DNA of 64,000 bases from Micromonospora sediminimaris (GTDB taxonomy: Bacteria; Actinomycetota; Actinomycetes; Mycobacteriales; Micromonosporaceae). How positions within the stretch are numbered: the stretch's first letter is position 1; each line of letters opens with the position of its first letter. The notes beneath the pieces were generated by a model that was not told where the DNA came from, did no database searches, and worked only from the letters and a program-made list of their open reading frames with translations. Below, piece after piece: positions 17,511 to 27,500 of the stretch. A program made the position numbers and the translations under genes. The DNA lies in the NCBI GenBank assembly GCA_900112325.1, contig FOLJ01000005.1:254134-318133 (forward strand), written 5' to 3'.

Positions 17511-18044
17511 ATGGCAACTCCGGCACCCGAAGCGGGCTCGGAACACCAACTCGTGTGGGCCCCCGGCGAGGTGATGACCCGCATCGAGCAGGAGGTACGC
17601 CCGCAGCCGAGCCTGCCCCGCCGGATCGCGCTGGCGGCGTCGGGCGCGTTCGTTCTCAGCTGGCCACCGACCTTCGTCGTGTTCGCGCTGGCCACCTTCG
17701 TCGCGCCGTCGGTGACCGACGAGGCCGGTGTCGGCCGGGTCGCCCTCTGGGCCTTGCAGTTCGCCGGCCTGACCGCGGTCGCGGCGGTGGTCGGCGCGGT
17801 GCTGCGACGATCCGCCGAGCCCGAGCTGGACCCGTCGCCCGGACGGATCGCGCTACGGATCGCAGGCCACGCGCTGGTCACCGTGGCCTGCGCCGGGCTG
17901 GTGCTGGCCCTGGCCGGGCTCTCCGTGGGTCAGTACGCGACGCTGACGGCCACGCTGGTGGTGGTGCTGCACCTGCTGCCGATGGCCGTGGCCCGGCTGC
18001 TGTTCCGGCTTCGCCGACGCGGTTCGGCCAGCCCGTCGGCTTGA
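17511..18044 (+). CDS. Four-helix integral membrane protein, unknown function
   Basis: 177 aa. A polar N-terminus (about 40 residues) precedes four predicted membrane helices: near 42-68, 78-100, 120-138 and 142-165. The C-terminus is Arg-rich. The ATG at 17511 has no ribosome site but TAGGCT sits six bases upstream (17499-17504), as in leaderless promoters. It is divergent from the sigma factor gene and could be a target, but no ECF41-like promoter is obvious. No family recognised. Confidence 0.75.
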   Translation: MATPAPEAGSEHQLVWAPGEVMTRIEQEVRPQPSLPRRIALAASGAFVLSWPPTFVVFALATFVAPSVTDEAGVGRVALWALQFAGLTAVAAVVGAVLRRSAEPELDPSPGRIALRIAGHALVTVACAGLVLALAGLSVGQYATLTATLVVVLHLLPMAVARLLFRLRRRGSASPSA

Positions 18045-18080
18045 CCGGCTGTCCGGCGTCCCGGCCCGCCGCTGGGCGGG

Positions 18081-18935
18081 TCAGCGGGCGGGCAGGGTGG
18101 TGACGAAGTCGGCCACCCGTGCGGCCAGCGGCCCGGCGGCACGTACCCAGGTGAAGTGGTCCAGGTCGGTACCGGGCGCGCCGTAGCGCTCACGCTCGAC
18201 GGGAGCTGCGGTGAGCTTGGCGCAGAGCCGGTCCAGCGTGGGATGCGGGGTGTACTGGTCGCCGTCGACGCTGATCGCCAGCACCGGGGTGCGGATCCGG
18301 CGTACCGCCGCCTCCGTGTCCACCCCCTCCAGCTCGGGAAAACGTCCGGTGCGGGCCGTGTGCGCCCAGTCGCGGATCACCCCGCGTGCCTGCCGGCCAC
18401 CGAAACCCCATCCGGGCCAGACGCCGAGCAACCTGGCGGTGGCCGCGACGCCCTGGGTGTACGGCAGTATCCCGTACCGTCGGGGGCCGGTGAAGTCACG
18501 CCAGTAGGGGATGCCGACCGCGATCAGGGCCAGCCCGTCCACCTCGTGCTCGCCGTGCAGGGCCAGGTGCAGCACGGCGGCCTGACCGCCGAGGGAGTGC
18601 CCCAGCAGCAGGGTCCGCCGGCCGTCCAGCCGGGGCTTGAGCGCCGCCCGTACCGCTCCGATGTCGGCGGCCAGTTCGGTGTAGCCGTACCGGCAGGTGC
18701 GGCTCGGCCGCGGCGTGCTCTCGCCGGTGCCGCGCAGGTCCGCCACGACCACGGCGAGCCCGGCGGCGCGCAGCGCGGCGGCGAACGGTCGGTAGTACCG
18801 GGCCCGGACTCCCATCGCCGGCGCGATCAGCACCACCGGAGCGTCGGCCACGCCGACGGGCTCCGGGTAGACCTGGATGCCGAGCCGGGCACCGTCGACC
18901 TGGACGAACTCCTGCTGGTACTCCACCACGTTCAC
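18081..18935 (-). CDS. Alpha/beta hydrolase family protein
   Basis: 284 aa. The nucleophile elbow GHSLGG lies near residue 112; the oxyanion region and Arg/Gly-rich loop (VVVADLRGTGES) are upstream. A catalytic Asp (SVDGDQYTP) and a late His (LDHFTWVR) complete a triad. Members hydrolyse esters or peptides; many of this type (YheT/serine aminopeptidase-like) lack a known substrate. The start is ambiguous: GTG 18941 opens the ORF, but TAACCT lies exactly six bases before GTG 18935 (-10 at 18942-18947), so a leaderless start at 18935 is preferred. It is 77 bp downstream of hmp on the same strand, though this -10 suggests its own promoter region differs. Confidence 0.82.
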   Translation of the reverse strand: MNVVEYQQEFVQVDGARLGIQVYPEPVGVADAPVVLIAPAMGVRARYYRPFAAALRAAGLAVVVADLRGTGESTPRPSRTCRYGYTELAADIGAVRAALKPRLDGRRTLLLGHSLGGQAAVLHLALHGEHEVDGLALIAVGIPYWRDFTGPRRYGILPYTQGVAATARLLGVWPGWGFGGRQARGVIRDWAHTARTGRFPELEGVDTEAAVRRIRTPVLAISVDGDQYTPHPTLDRLCAKLTAAPVERERYGAPGTDLDHFTWVRAAGPLAARVADFVTTLPAR

Positions 18936-19018
18936 GACCACAGGTTACCGGCGGGTAGGTGGCGGCTGGGGGTCGCCCCCGGCGGGACTGCGCCCGCGCC
19001 GGGAGGCGACCGGCGGCG

Positions 19019-20239
19019 TCACCGTGGCTCGCCGCGCAGCATGCCCGGGCCGAAGACCTCGTAGGCGATCCGCTCCACCGGTACGCCGCGACGCAGCAGA
19101 CCGCTCCGGACCAGGTTCATGAACGGCAGCGGGCCGCACAGGTGCACGTGGGCGTCGGGCGTGAGCGGGATCAGCTCCGGATCGACCCGGCCACCGCTCA
19201 CCGTGGCGGTGAGATCGCGCGGCGTCGCGTCGCTGGTGTCCTCGTACCACAGCGTGGTGTGCAGGTTGGGCAGCGCGGCATGCAGGCGCGGCAGGTCACC
19301 GCGTAGGGCGTGCGTCGCGCCGGCTCGATCGGCGTGCACCAGCACCACCGGTCGTCGTGGTGCGGTGACCGCCAGATGCTCCAGCGCGGCCATTGCCGGG
19401 GTCAGCCCGATACCGGCGCTCACCAGCAGCAGCGGCCCGTCTCCGGCCACCGCGCTGACCTCGCCGAAGGGCGGGCTGAGTCGCAGCGTGTCACCGACGC
19501 CCACGTGCTCGTGCAGAAAGGTCGAGACCAGGCCGTCGGGTGCGCCGTCGAGCCCGCGTAGCCGCTTGACGGCGATCCGCCAGTCGGCGGCCCCTGGGCG
19601 GCCGGTGAGGCTGTACTGCCGGATCTGCTGACCACGACCGCCGTCGAGGTCGACCGCGACCGAGGTGTACTGGCCGGGGATGAACGTGGGCGCGGCCCTG
19701 CCGTCCGCGGGTGCCAGGGTGAACGACACCACGTCGCCGGTCTCCTGCCGGCGGGCGGTCACGCGCCACGCCCGCCACACCGACTCGCCCTCGGCCAGCC
19801 CGGCGGCCGCGTAGAGCCGGGCCTCCCGGGCGACCAGCTCGCAGGCCAACAGCCAGTAGACCTCGTCCCAGGCGGTGGCGACCGGCGGCGTGACCGCATC
19901 GCCGAGCACCTCACCGACGGCAGCGAGCAGGTTGCGACCCACCAGGGTGTACTGGGAGGGGGTGATGCCCAGCGACGCGTGCTTGTGGGCGATCCGGTCC
20001 AGAATCGGTCCCCAGGGCACGGCGCTCGCACCGGTCAGGTGCTCGGCGTAGGCGACCACCGCGGCGGCCAGGGCGGCCTGCTGCGCCCCGCTTGCCTGAT
20101 TGCCCCGGTTGAACAGGTCGAGCAACTCCGGATGAGCCTCGAACATCCGCTGGTAGAACCGACGCGTGATGGCCTCGCCGTGCGCGCGTACCGCGGGCAG
20201 GGTCGCCGACACCACCGCTGCTGAGGACTGCGTGAGCAC
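19019..20239 (-). CDS. hmp: Flavohaemoglobin / nitric oxide dioxygenase
   Basis: 406 aa. Residues 1-140 are a globin with distal Tyr29 (FYQRMF) and proximal His87 (IAHKHASLGI). Residues 150-255 are the FAD domain (RQYSLTGRP) and 260-405 the NAD domain (LLLVSAGIGLTPAMAAL, CGPLPFM). It oxidises nitric oxide to nitrate with O2 and NAD(P)H. GTG 20239 is chosen over the longer ORF because AAGGAGAACATC lies directly upstream. The gene is divergent from an NsrR-type regulator, with a 23-bp palindromic operator in between, indicating NO-induced expression. Confidence 0.94.
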   Translation of the reverse strand: MLTQSSAAVVSATLPAVRAHGEAITRRFYQRMFEAHPELLDLFNRGNQASGAQQAALAAAVVAYAEHLTGASAVPWGPILDRIAHKHASLGITPSQYTLVGRNLLAAVGEVLGDAVTPPVATAWDEVYWLLACELVAREARLYAAAGLAEGESVWRAWRVTARRQETGDVVSFTLAPADGRAAPTFIPGQYTSVAVDLDGGRGQQIRQYSLTGRPGAADWRIAVKRLRGLDGAPDGLVSTFLHEHVGVGDTLRLSPPFGEVSAVAGDGPLLLVSAGIGLTPAMAALEHLAVTAPRRPVVLVHADRAGATHALRGDLPRLHAALPNLHTTLWYEDTSDATPRDLTATVSGGRVDPELIPLTPDAHVHLCGPLPFMNLVRSGLLRRGVPVERIAYEVFGPGMLRGEPR

Positions 20240-20281
20240 GATGTTCTCCTTCTGGTCCGACCGTTTCGGGCCCCCACACAA

Positions 20282-20304
20282 AACAGGATTTTCAGATACC
20301 TGTT
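20282..20304. promoter_or_regulatory. Probable NsrR operator between hmp and nsrR
   Basis: AACAGGATTTT-C-AGATACCTGTT is a 23-bp imperfect palindrome with the 11-1-11 layout of known NsrR sites; the outer six bases of each arm match perfectly, and extended arms AAAACAGG/CCTGTTTT flank it. It lies 43 bp from the hmp start and about 94 bp from the nsrR start. Confidence 0.75.
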
Positions 20305-20397
20305 TTAGGGTCGAAGGTCCCGGATCGACGGTCGTGCAGGTCACACCGGGGACTCAGCCGACCGTGGCATCGAGCCGCCACAGCCTAGGGTCGGTAC

Positions 20398-20835
20398 GTG
20401 AAGCTCAACAGATCCACCGACATGGCACTACGGATCGCCATGCACGCTGCGGCTACCGGCCGCCGGACGACGGTGGACGAGTTGGCCGAGCGGCTGGCGC
20501 TGCCCCGCAACCACGTGGCCAAGGTGGTGCAGCGACTGCAGCGCCTCGGCGTGCTGGTGACCATCCGGGGTCGCTTCGGCGGGGTGGCCTTCGCCGCCGA
20601 AGGTGCGGCCTACACCGTCGGGCAGGTGGTCCGGGCGTTCGAGGGCGACGGCGAGGTGGTCGACTGCGAGGCACCGGCCTGTCCACTGCGGTCGGCCTGC
20701 CGGCTGCGGGCCGAACTGCGTCGGGCGCAGGAGGCGTTCCTCACCGTTCTCGACGGGGTCAGCCTCGGCGATCTGGTCGACGGGCCGACCGGGCCGGTGC
20801 TGCTCGCCCTCGGCCCGACACCCCCGGCATCGTGA
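20398..20835 (+). CDS. nsrR: Rrf2-family nitric-oxide-sensing repressor NsrR
   Basis: 145 aa winged-helix Rrf2 protein. The HTH is at about 22-60 (TVDELAERLALPRNHVAKVVQ). Cys90, Cys95 and Cys101 (CEAPACPLRSAC) match the three cysteine ligands of the [4Fe-4S] cluster that senses NO in Streptomyces NsrR. NO destroys the cluster and releases the repressor from hmp. GTG 20398 has no ribosome site but TAGGGT (20386-20391) lies six bases upstream, fitting leaderless expression. The divergent pairing with hmp supports the call over other Rrf2 types (IscR, RirA). Confidence 0.92.
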   Translation: MKLNRSTDMALRIAMHAAATGRRTTVDELAERLALPRNHVAKVVQRLQRLGVLVTIRGRFGGVAFAAEGAAYTVGQVVRAFEGDGEVVDCEAPACPLRSACRLRAELRRAQEAFLTVLDGVSLGDLVDGPTGPVLLALGPTPPAS

Positions 20836-20841
20836 GCAACG

Positions 20842-20876
20842 GGTACCGCCCGTACCTCGCGGGTCCGGGCGGTACC
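20842..20876. terminator. Bidirectional hairpin between nsrR and SGNH hydrolase genes
   Basis: Perfect 11-bp arms GGTACCGCCCG (20842-20852) and CGGGCGGTACC (20866-20876), 13-nt loop. It sits in the 48-bp gap between two convergent stops. Confidence 0.7.
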
Positions 20877-20883
20877 GAGCCGG

Positions 20884-22140
20884 TCAGGAAACGCTAATCG
20901 TGCCGTTCGAGCCGCGTACGCAGGCGACCGAGCGGGCGGCGGTGGTGGCCGCGCCGGAGAGGCACTGGCCCAGTACCTGGTGCCCGGCGGCGTTCGGGTG
21001 CCACGACTCCTGACAGGTCTGGAAGTAGCTCACACAGGTGTTGGCGATCCGCTGGATGGCGATCTTGTCCTTGCCGGAGAGGCTGGTCACGAAGGTGCCG
21101 TTGGGCGGGCTGTCCATCAGCCGGATCGGGGTGGCCAGGGTGCCGGCCGGGCTGTTCGTGTTCTCGCAGAGCCGGGCGCCGTCGAAGGCCCGCTGCACGT
21201 TGAGGTAGACCAGGTCGGCGCTGGCGAACTCGGCGGCCAGGGTGTCCCGGGCGGAGCGCACGATGGTGCCGAGACCCTGTGAGAACCGGTGGCCGGGAGC
21301 GAGGCTGGCCCGGTGGATCGGGCAACCGGCCGCGTACCGCTCGGCGCCCAGCGCGCGGAACTTGTCCCGGGTGTCGTCCCGGTTGTCCTCGGAGTGGTAC
21401 GTGGGGGCCAGGTCCAGCGGCAACGGGTTGGTGTAGTCCTGCAACACCACCCGGTGCTGGCCGTCGGCGTCCACCTCGCGCAGGGTGGTCAGGATCTGGC
21501 GTACGGCCGCGGTGGTCTCCGCCGTCGCGGCGGTGATCTGGGCGGCGGTGGCCAGGTCGGCGTCCGTGCACGGCTTCTGCTCCACCGGCCCGTTCAGGTA
21601 CGCCCAGAACTCCCACCAGCCGGTCCAGGCGTCGGCGATGAACCGGTTGGCGCACTTCTCGGCGACCCCGCCGAAGGTGAACGAGCTGTTGTTCGAGCCG
21701 AGCCCGATCAGGACCAGGTCGATGTCGTGGGTCTGGGCGACCGCGCGGAGCTGGTCGAGTTGGGCGGCGACCTGGCGGCCGTTCGTCCGGGCCGACGAGG
21801 CGGCGGCGATGTCGTGCGGCTGGCCGCCGGAGCAGGCGAGATTGAACCGGCTCTGGATGCCGGGCAGCGTCGCCTTGTGCAGTGAGGCGTTGGCCGACCG
21901 GTGACAGAAGAAGGCGTCGCTGTTGGGTGCTGTCCACCCGGGGAAACTCCGCGCCACGCCGGTCGCGTCGACCACCGGCTGGTAGGAGCCGGCGCCCTCG
22001 CCGCTGATGAAGCTGTCGCCGAGAGCCACCGCCGCGGTGGGTGGTGCGGCCGAGGCGGCGGGGGCCGCGACGGCGGTGGAGAGGGTCGCCGCGGTGACGG
22101 CCAGGGCCATCGCGGCGGCGGTACGACGCAACGCGGACAT
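20884..22140 (-). CDS. Secreted SGNH/GDSL-family hydrolase (esterase/lipase-like)
   Basis: 418 aa. A signal peptide (RRTAAAMALAVTAATLSTAV...ASA) is followed by the SGNH block I GDSFISGEG at about 45. GLGSNNSSF (block III, catalytic-site Asn) comes in the middle, and SWHPNAAGH (block V Asp/His region, here with HPN) lies near the C-terminus. Eight or so Cys imply disulfides. The protein probably cleaves esters of lipids or polysaccharides outside the cell. Three in-frame ATGs (22152, 22146, 22140) exist; the last is best spaced from GGATGGGG. It is monocistronic, convergent with nsrR and divergent from parE. Confidence 0.87.
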   Translation of the reverse strand: MSALRRTAAAMALAVTAATLSTAVAAPAASAAPPTAAVALGDSFISGEGAGSYQPVVDATGVARSFPGWTAPNSDAFFCHRSANASLHKATLPGIQSRFNLACSGGQPHDIAAASSARTNGRQVAAQLDQLRAVAQTHDIDLVLIGLGSNNSSFTFGGVAEKCANRFIADAWTGWWEFWAYLNGPVEQKPCTDADLATAAQITAATAETTAAVRQILTTLREVDADGQHRVVLQDYTNPLPLDLAPTYHSEDNRDDTRDKFRALGAERYAAGCPIHRASLAPGHRFSQGLGTIVRSARDTLAAEFASADLVYLNVQRAFDGARLCENTNSPAGTLATPIRLMDSPPNGTFVTSLSGKDKIAIQRIANTCVSYFQTCQESWHPNAAGHQVLGQCLSGAATTAARSVACVRGSNGTISVS

Positions 22141-22152
22141 CGGCATCCCCAT

Positions 22153-22478
22153 CCGTTCATAGAAATATGAAAGATCCTCTGGTGCGGTGATGAGATCACG
22201 CAGGTGTGACGAACGTCAACAGCGGGAAACATCTGTGACGAGCGGGTCCAGCGGGTCAGGGAGGCTCCCGTGGCTGCGTCGAGCACCGCCGCCGGGCATA
22301 AGGCCGGCAGCCGGGACGTTGACCGCAGCAGGTCCGCCAGCAGCGGCCCTCGGCGTGCCGGGCGGGTGTCCGCACAGGTTGTCGGGGCGTACGGCTACGC
22401 TCGCTGCGGCGTGCCCGCGCCGGGCCGACCGCCGACGGCGCGGGGGAACACATCGCCGAGACCGGGGAGTACGACCAG
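22153..22478. other. Intergenic region between SGNH hydrolase and parE genes
   Basis: A 326-bp gap separating divergent genes. TGTGACGA occurs twice as a direct repeat, at 22205-22212 and 22234-22241, 29 bp apart, and could be a regulator site. An AT-rich stretch at 22160-22180 is near the hydrolase start. I see no convincing -35/-10 pair for parE; a ribosome site GGGGAG precedes its TTG start. Confidence 0.4.
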
Positions 22479-24536
22479 TTGACCGCAGAGCCTGACACCC
22501 TGTATGGGGCCGACGACCTCACACACCTTGAGGGGCTGGACGCCGTCCGCAAGCGGCCCGGCATGTACATCGGCTCCACCGACAGCCGTGGCGTGGGTCA
22601 CCTCGTCAACGAGATCCTCGACAACTCGACCGACGAGGGCGTCGCCGGCCACGCCACCACCGTCGAGGTCGTCCTGCACGCCGACGGCTCGGTCCAGGTC
22701 GACGACAACGGCCGAGGCATCCCCACCGACGTGCACGCCCGCTCCGGCATCTCCGGTGTCGAGCTGGTGCTCACCCGCCTGCACGCCGGCGGCAAGTTCG
22801 GCGGCTCCGGCTACAAGACCTCCGGCGGCCTGCACGGCGTGGGCGCCTCGGCGGTCAACGCCCTGTCCCGCCGCTTCGACGTCACCGTCCGCCGGGGCGG
22901 CAAGGTGCACACCATGTCGTTCCGGCACGGCGTGCCCGGCATCTTCGACGGCGACGGCCCCGACGCGCCGTTCACCCCCGGCCCCGGGCTCCAGGTCGTC
23001 GGCGCCGTCAAGCGTGGCCAGCGCACCGGCACCTCGATCCGTTACTGGCACGACCCCCGCTACTTCGAGACCGGTGCCACGCTCGACCACGACGCGGTGC
23101 GGGCCAAACTGCGGCACACCGCCTTCCTGGTCCCCGGCGTCGGCTACACGCTGCGCGACCGCACCACGGAGGAGCCCACCGAGGAGCGCTTCCACTACCC
23201 CAACGGCCTCACCGACATGGTGGAGTTCCTGGCACCGGCCGGCGACCGGCCGGTCTCCGGCACCCTGCTGGTCACCGGCGAGGGGACGTACCGGGAGAAC
23301 GCCGCCGACGCCAACGGCGTCATGCAGTCCAACGTGCAGCGCCGGGCCGAGGTCGAGATCGCCTTCCGCTGGGGCACCGGCTACGAACGCACTGTCGAGT
23401 GCTTCACCAACACCATTCGCAACGCCCACGGCGGCACCCACCGCAAGGGCTTCGAGCGGGCGCTGGCGCGTACGCTCGCCGACGCCGTGCGCAACACCCG
23501 GGGCCTGCTCAAGGCCAAGGAGGACGCGCCCACGCTGGACGACGTCCTGGAGGGCATGACGGCTGTGGTGCACGTCCGGGTGCCCGAGCCGCAGTTCACC
23601 TCGCAGACCAAGGACGAGCTCTCCACCGCCGGCATCACCAAGGTCGTGCAGGGCCTGGTGGAGCAGCACGTCAAGTCCTGGCTGGACGACCGCAAGACGC
23701 GCACCGAGGCGCGTACGGTCCTTCAGAAGATCGTCGACGCGTCCCGGGTACGCCTCACCCAGAAGCAGCAGAAGGACGCGGCCCGCCGCAAGACCGCCCT
23801 CGAAGGCGCGGCCATGCCCGCCAAGCTCGTCGACTGCCGCGCCTCCGGCATCGACAGGAGTGAGCTGTTCATCGTGGAGGGCGACAGCGCCCTCGGCACC
23901 GGTCGACTTGCCCGCTCCGCGGAGTATCAGGCACTTCTGCCGATCCGGGGCAAGATCCTGAACGTGCAGAAGGCCAACCTTCAGCAGGTGCTCGACAACG
24001 CCGAGTGCGCGGCGATCGTGCAGGTGCTCGGTGCCGGCTCCGGGCGCACCTTCGACCTGTCCGCGCTGCGTTACGGCCGGGTCCTCATCATGGCCGACGC
24101 CGACGTCGACGGCGCACACATCCGGACGCTGCTGATCACCCTCTTCGCCCGGTACATGCGACCGCTGATCGAGGCGGGCCGGCTCTACGCCGCCATGCCG
24201 CCGCTACACAAGATCACGACCAAGGGGCGCAACCCGGAGACCGTCTACACCTACACCCAGGCGGAGATGGAGTCGACGGTGCGCCGGTTCGAGAGGGCCG
24301 GCAAGCAGATCGTCACCCCGGTGCCCCGGTTCAAAGGCCTCGGCGAGATGGACGCCGACGAGTTGTGGGAGACCACGATGAACCCGGCCACCCGCGCGGT
24401 GCGCCGGATCACCCTGGACGATGTCGAGGCCGCCGAGCGGATCCTCGAACTGCTGATGGGGGAGAAGGTCGAGCCGCGCCGCAACTGGCTGATCGACTCC
24501 GCCGACCGGGTCGACCGTGACGCCATCGACGCCTGA
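22479..24536 (+). CDS. parE: DNA topoisomerase IV subunit B (ParE-type, GyrB family)
   Basis: 685 aa ATPase subunit that pairs with the ParC-like protein encoded next to decatenate daughter chromosomes. The GHKL ATPase has RKRPGMYIGST (about 25), DNGRGIP (about 72) and GGLHGVGASAVNALS (about 114). The transducer domain follows, then the TOPRIM domain with EGDSALGTGRLAR and DADVDGAHIRTLL, and the tail PRFKGLGEM. The TTG start at 22479 has GGGGAG upstream. The 32-bp gap to the next gene implies an operon. Gyrase-like motifs make "second GyrB" an alternative name, but the parE-parC pairing away from recF/dnaN supports topoisomerase IV. Confidence 0.92.
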   Translation: MTAEPDTLYGADDLTHLEGLDAVRKRPGMYIGSTDSRGVGHLVNEILDNSTDEGVAGHATTVEVVLHADGSVQVDDNGRGIPTDVHARSGISGVELVLTRLHAGGKFGGSGYKTSGGLHGVGASAVNALSRRFDVTVRRGGKVHTMSFRHGVPGIFDGDGPDAPFTPGPGLQVVGAVKRGQRTGTSIRYWHDPRYFETGATLDHDAVRAKLRHTAFLVPGVGYTLRDRTTEEPTEERFHYPNGLTDMVEFLAPAGDRPVSGTLLVTGEGTYRENAADANGVMQSNVQRRAEVEIAFRWGTGYERTVECFTNTIRNAHGGTHRKGFERALARTLADAVRNTRGLLKAKEDAPTLDDVLEGMTAVVHVRVPEPQFTSQTKDELSTAGITKVVQGLVEQHVKSWLDDRKTRTEARTVLQKIVDASRVRLTQKQQKDAARRKTALEGAAMPAKLVDCRASGIDRSELFIVEGDSALGTGRLARSAEYQALLPIRGKILNVQKANLQQVLDNAECAAIVQVLGAGSGRTFDLSALRYGRVLIMADADVDGAHIRTLLITLFARYMRPLIEAGRLYAAMPPLHKITTKGRNPETVYTYTQAEMESTVRRFERAGKQIVTPVPRFKGLGEMDADELWETTMNPATRAVRRITLDDVEAAERILELLMGEKVEPRRNWLIDSADRVDRDAIDA

Positions 24537-24567
24537 CCACCGCGTCTCTCGGAAGGAAAGCTGAGCC

Positions 24568-27500
24568 ATGGCACGCCGCAAGGAGACGAAGGTCGACCAT
24601 TCCGCGTTCGACCAGGCCGGCGCGCGGATCATCGACAACCCGCTGACCACGGAGGTGTCCGACTCCTACCTGGAGTACGCCTTCTCGGTCATCCACTCCC
24701 GGGCCCTGCCCGACGCGCGCGACGGCCTCAAGCCGGTGCACCGGCGCATCCTCTGGTCGATGTACGAGCAGGGCCACCGCCCGGACCGGGCGCACGTCAA
24801 GTCCGCCCGGATCGTCGGCGACTGTTTCGTCGCGGGAACGCTGGTCTCCACACCCGAAGGTCTCAGGGCTATCGAGGACATTGAGATTGGTGACCTCGTG
24901 TTGGACGGGGATGGCGCCGCTACTCCGGTCACCCAGGTTTACCGAAATCCCGTGTCGGAACTGGTCCGAGTAACCTGGAGTAATGGTCACACCATGGTCG
25001 TCACTCCCGGTCAACGGTTTCGTGTCGTAAATGATGATCTGACCGTTGGCTGGACCGAAGCCCGGGACCTGAAGAATAACCTGACACTGGCTTACGGCGG
25101 ACGTCGCTGGCAGGACACCATCCCGGGTGGAGACATCTACGACTACGTCCGCGGGCTCGTTGTAGCCGAGGGCTTCCCCGTCGATCGTGCACGAGCCGCA
25201 GATGGTCGTGTCCGACTACACATGTGCGACGGAGAGCCGCTCGATGCCGCGCACGGTTGGGCTATAGCCAATGGGTTGAATGCCACTCGCGGCAAGCGCG
25301 AGGCAGCCAAGCCGGGCCATCGCGACCAGCACATCATCACGTTCGCCCGGCATCGGGGTCTGCTTGACGCTGCGACGCCGCTCAGCCGTGCCAAGCGGAT
25401 CCCGGACGACATCATCGAAAACCGCTCCGCCTGGGCACCGTTCCTCGCCGGCTTCTTCGACGGCGACGGCTATGTGCGGAAACGTTTTCGAGAGATCGTC
25501 TTTGTGAGCACCAGCGAGACGTTGGTGCGTCAGGTATACGCCATGCTTGCCGATTTGGGAGTGCACGGCCACCACTGGACCAGCAACCGAGCCGGCGACC
25601 ACCCGCTCTGCGGTCTTGCCGTTACTGGGCGGGACGCCGCTGCCATTGCCGAGTTGCTTCTGCCCTGGGTGCGAATTCCATACAAGAACGACGGGCTTCG
25701 GCGGGTAATGGAGATTGGGTACCCATACGGCGGTAAACAGGGTAACGACCGCCTTCCTTGTGGCCCAGTGATGCAGGAGTTTGCCAAGGCGCATCGAGGT
25801 GGCGGGTGGTTCCACGAGGTGGGCGGCAAAGCTTTTCGGGCGTCACTGTCGGGTGCTGGAAGCAAGGTGCGTTACGGTAAAGACCGGAATGGTGTGCACC
25901 TTTCGGACCGGTCGTTCCCGCTGTGGCGCGCGGAACGCGACGGGTGGGTGCGCAAACTTCGGCGAATCGGCTCACCGCTTGCGAACCGGCTTGAGGCGTT
26001 GTCCGGCCGCTCTTTCCTTCGCGTTGCCGCAGTTGAGGCCGTAGCCCCTGCCGCCACCTACGACATCCAGGTTGGAGCCGACGACCACGCGTTCGTCGCC
26101 GAGGGCTACATAGTCCACAACTGCATGGGCAAGTACCATCCGCACGGCGACACCGCGATCTACGACGCGATGGTCCGGCTGGCGCAGGACTTCTCGCTCA
26201 ACGCGCCACTCATCGACGGACATGGAAATTTCGGCAGCCCGGACGATGGACCGGCGGCGGCGAGATACACCGAGGCTCGGATGTCGCGGGAGGCGATGCT
26301 GCTCGTCGGTGAGCTGGGCGAGGACACCGTCGACGTCGAGCCCAACTACGACGGCTCACTGACTCAGCCCACCGTGTTGCCGGCCGCCTTTCCGAACCTG
26401 CTGGTCAACGGCGCTGCCGGGATCGCGGTCGGGATGGCGACAAACATGATCCCGCACAATCTGGGCGAGGTCGTCGCGGCGGCCCGCTGGCTGATCCGGC
26501 ACCCGAACGCCACCCTCGACAAGCTGATGGAGTTCGTTCCCGGTCCCGACCTGCCCACCGGCGGCATGCTGCTCGGCCTGGACGAGGTGCGCCGGGCGTA
26601 CGAGACCGGCCGTGGCGTGGTGCGGATGCGCGGCAAGGTGGAGGTCGGGCCGCTGGAGGGCAGCCGGGGGCGGCAGGCCATCACCGTGGTCGAGTTGCCG
26701 TACGGCGTCGGCGCGGAGAAGGTCATCGCCGCCATCACCAACGAGGTGACCAAGACCAAGCGGCTGACCGGGATCGCCGACGTCAAGGACCTCACCGACC
26801 GCGAGAGCGGCACCCGGTTGGTCATCGAGTGCAAGGTCGGCGTGAACCCGCAGGCGCTGCTCGCCGACCTCTACCGGTTGACCCCGCTGGAGCAGTCCTT
26901 CGGCGTCAACAACCTGGTGCTTGTCGACGGGCAGCCGCGCACCCTGGGGCTCAAGGAGCTGCTTGAGGTGTTCCTGGCCCACCGCTACGAGGTGGTGACC
27001 CGGCGCAGCGCGTACCGCAAGCGTAGGCGGGAGGAGCGGCTGCATCTGGTCGACGGCCTGCTGATCGCGCTGCTCGACATCGACAAGGTGGTGAAGCTGA
27101 TCCGGGGCAGCGAGGATGCCCAGGCGGCCCGGAGCGGCCTGATGCGCCAGTTCAAGCTCTCGGAGATCCAGGCCAACTACATCCTGGACACTCCGCTGCG
27201 CCGGTTGACGAAGTACGACCGGCTGGAGCTGGAGGCCGAGCAGCAGAAGCTGCGGGCCGAGATCGCCGAGCTGTCCACCATCCTCGACGACGAGAACGTG
27301 CTGAAGAAGGTCGTCTCCGACGAGTTGGCCGCCGTGGTCAAGCAGTTCGCCGCGTCCCGGCGCACGACGCTCGTCGACGGTGACCTCAAGGAGGTGCTGG
27401 CCGCGTCCGCGCCGGCCGGGCCGTTGGAGGTGGCCGACGACCCGTGCCAGGTGATCCTGTCGGCGACCGGGTTGGTGGCCCGCACCGCGGCCGAGTCGGA

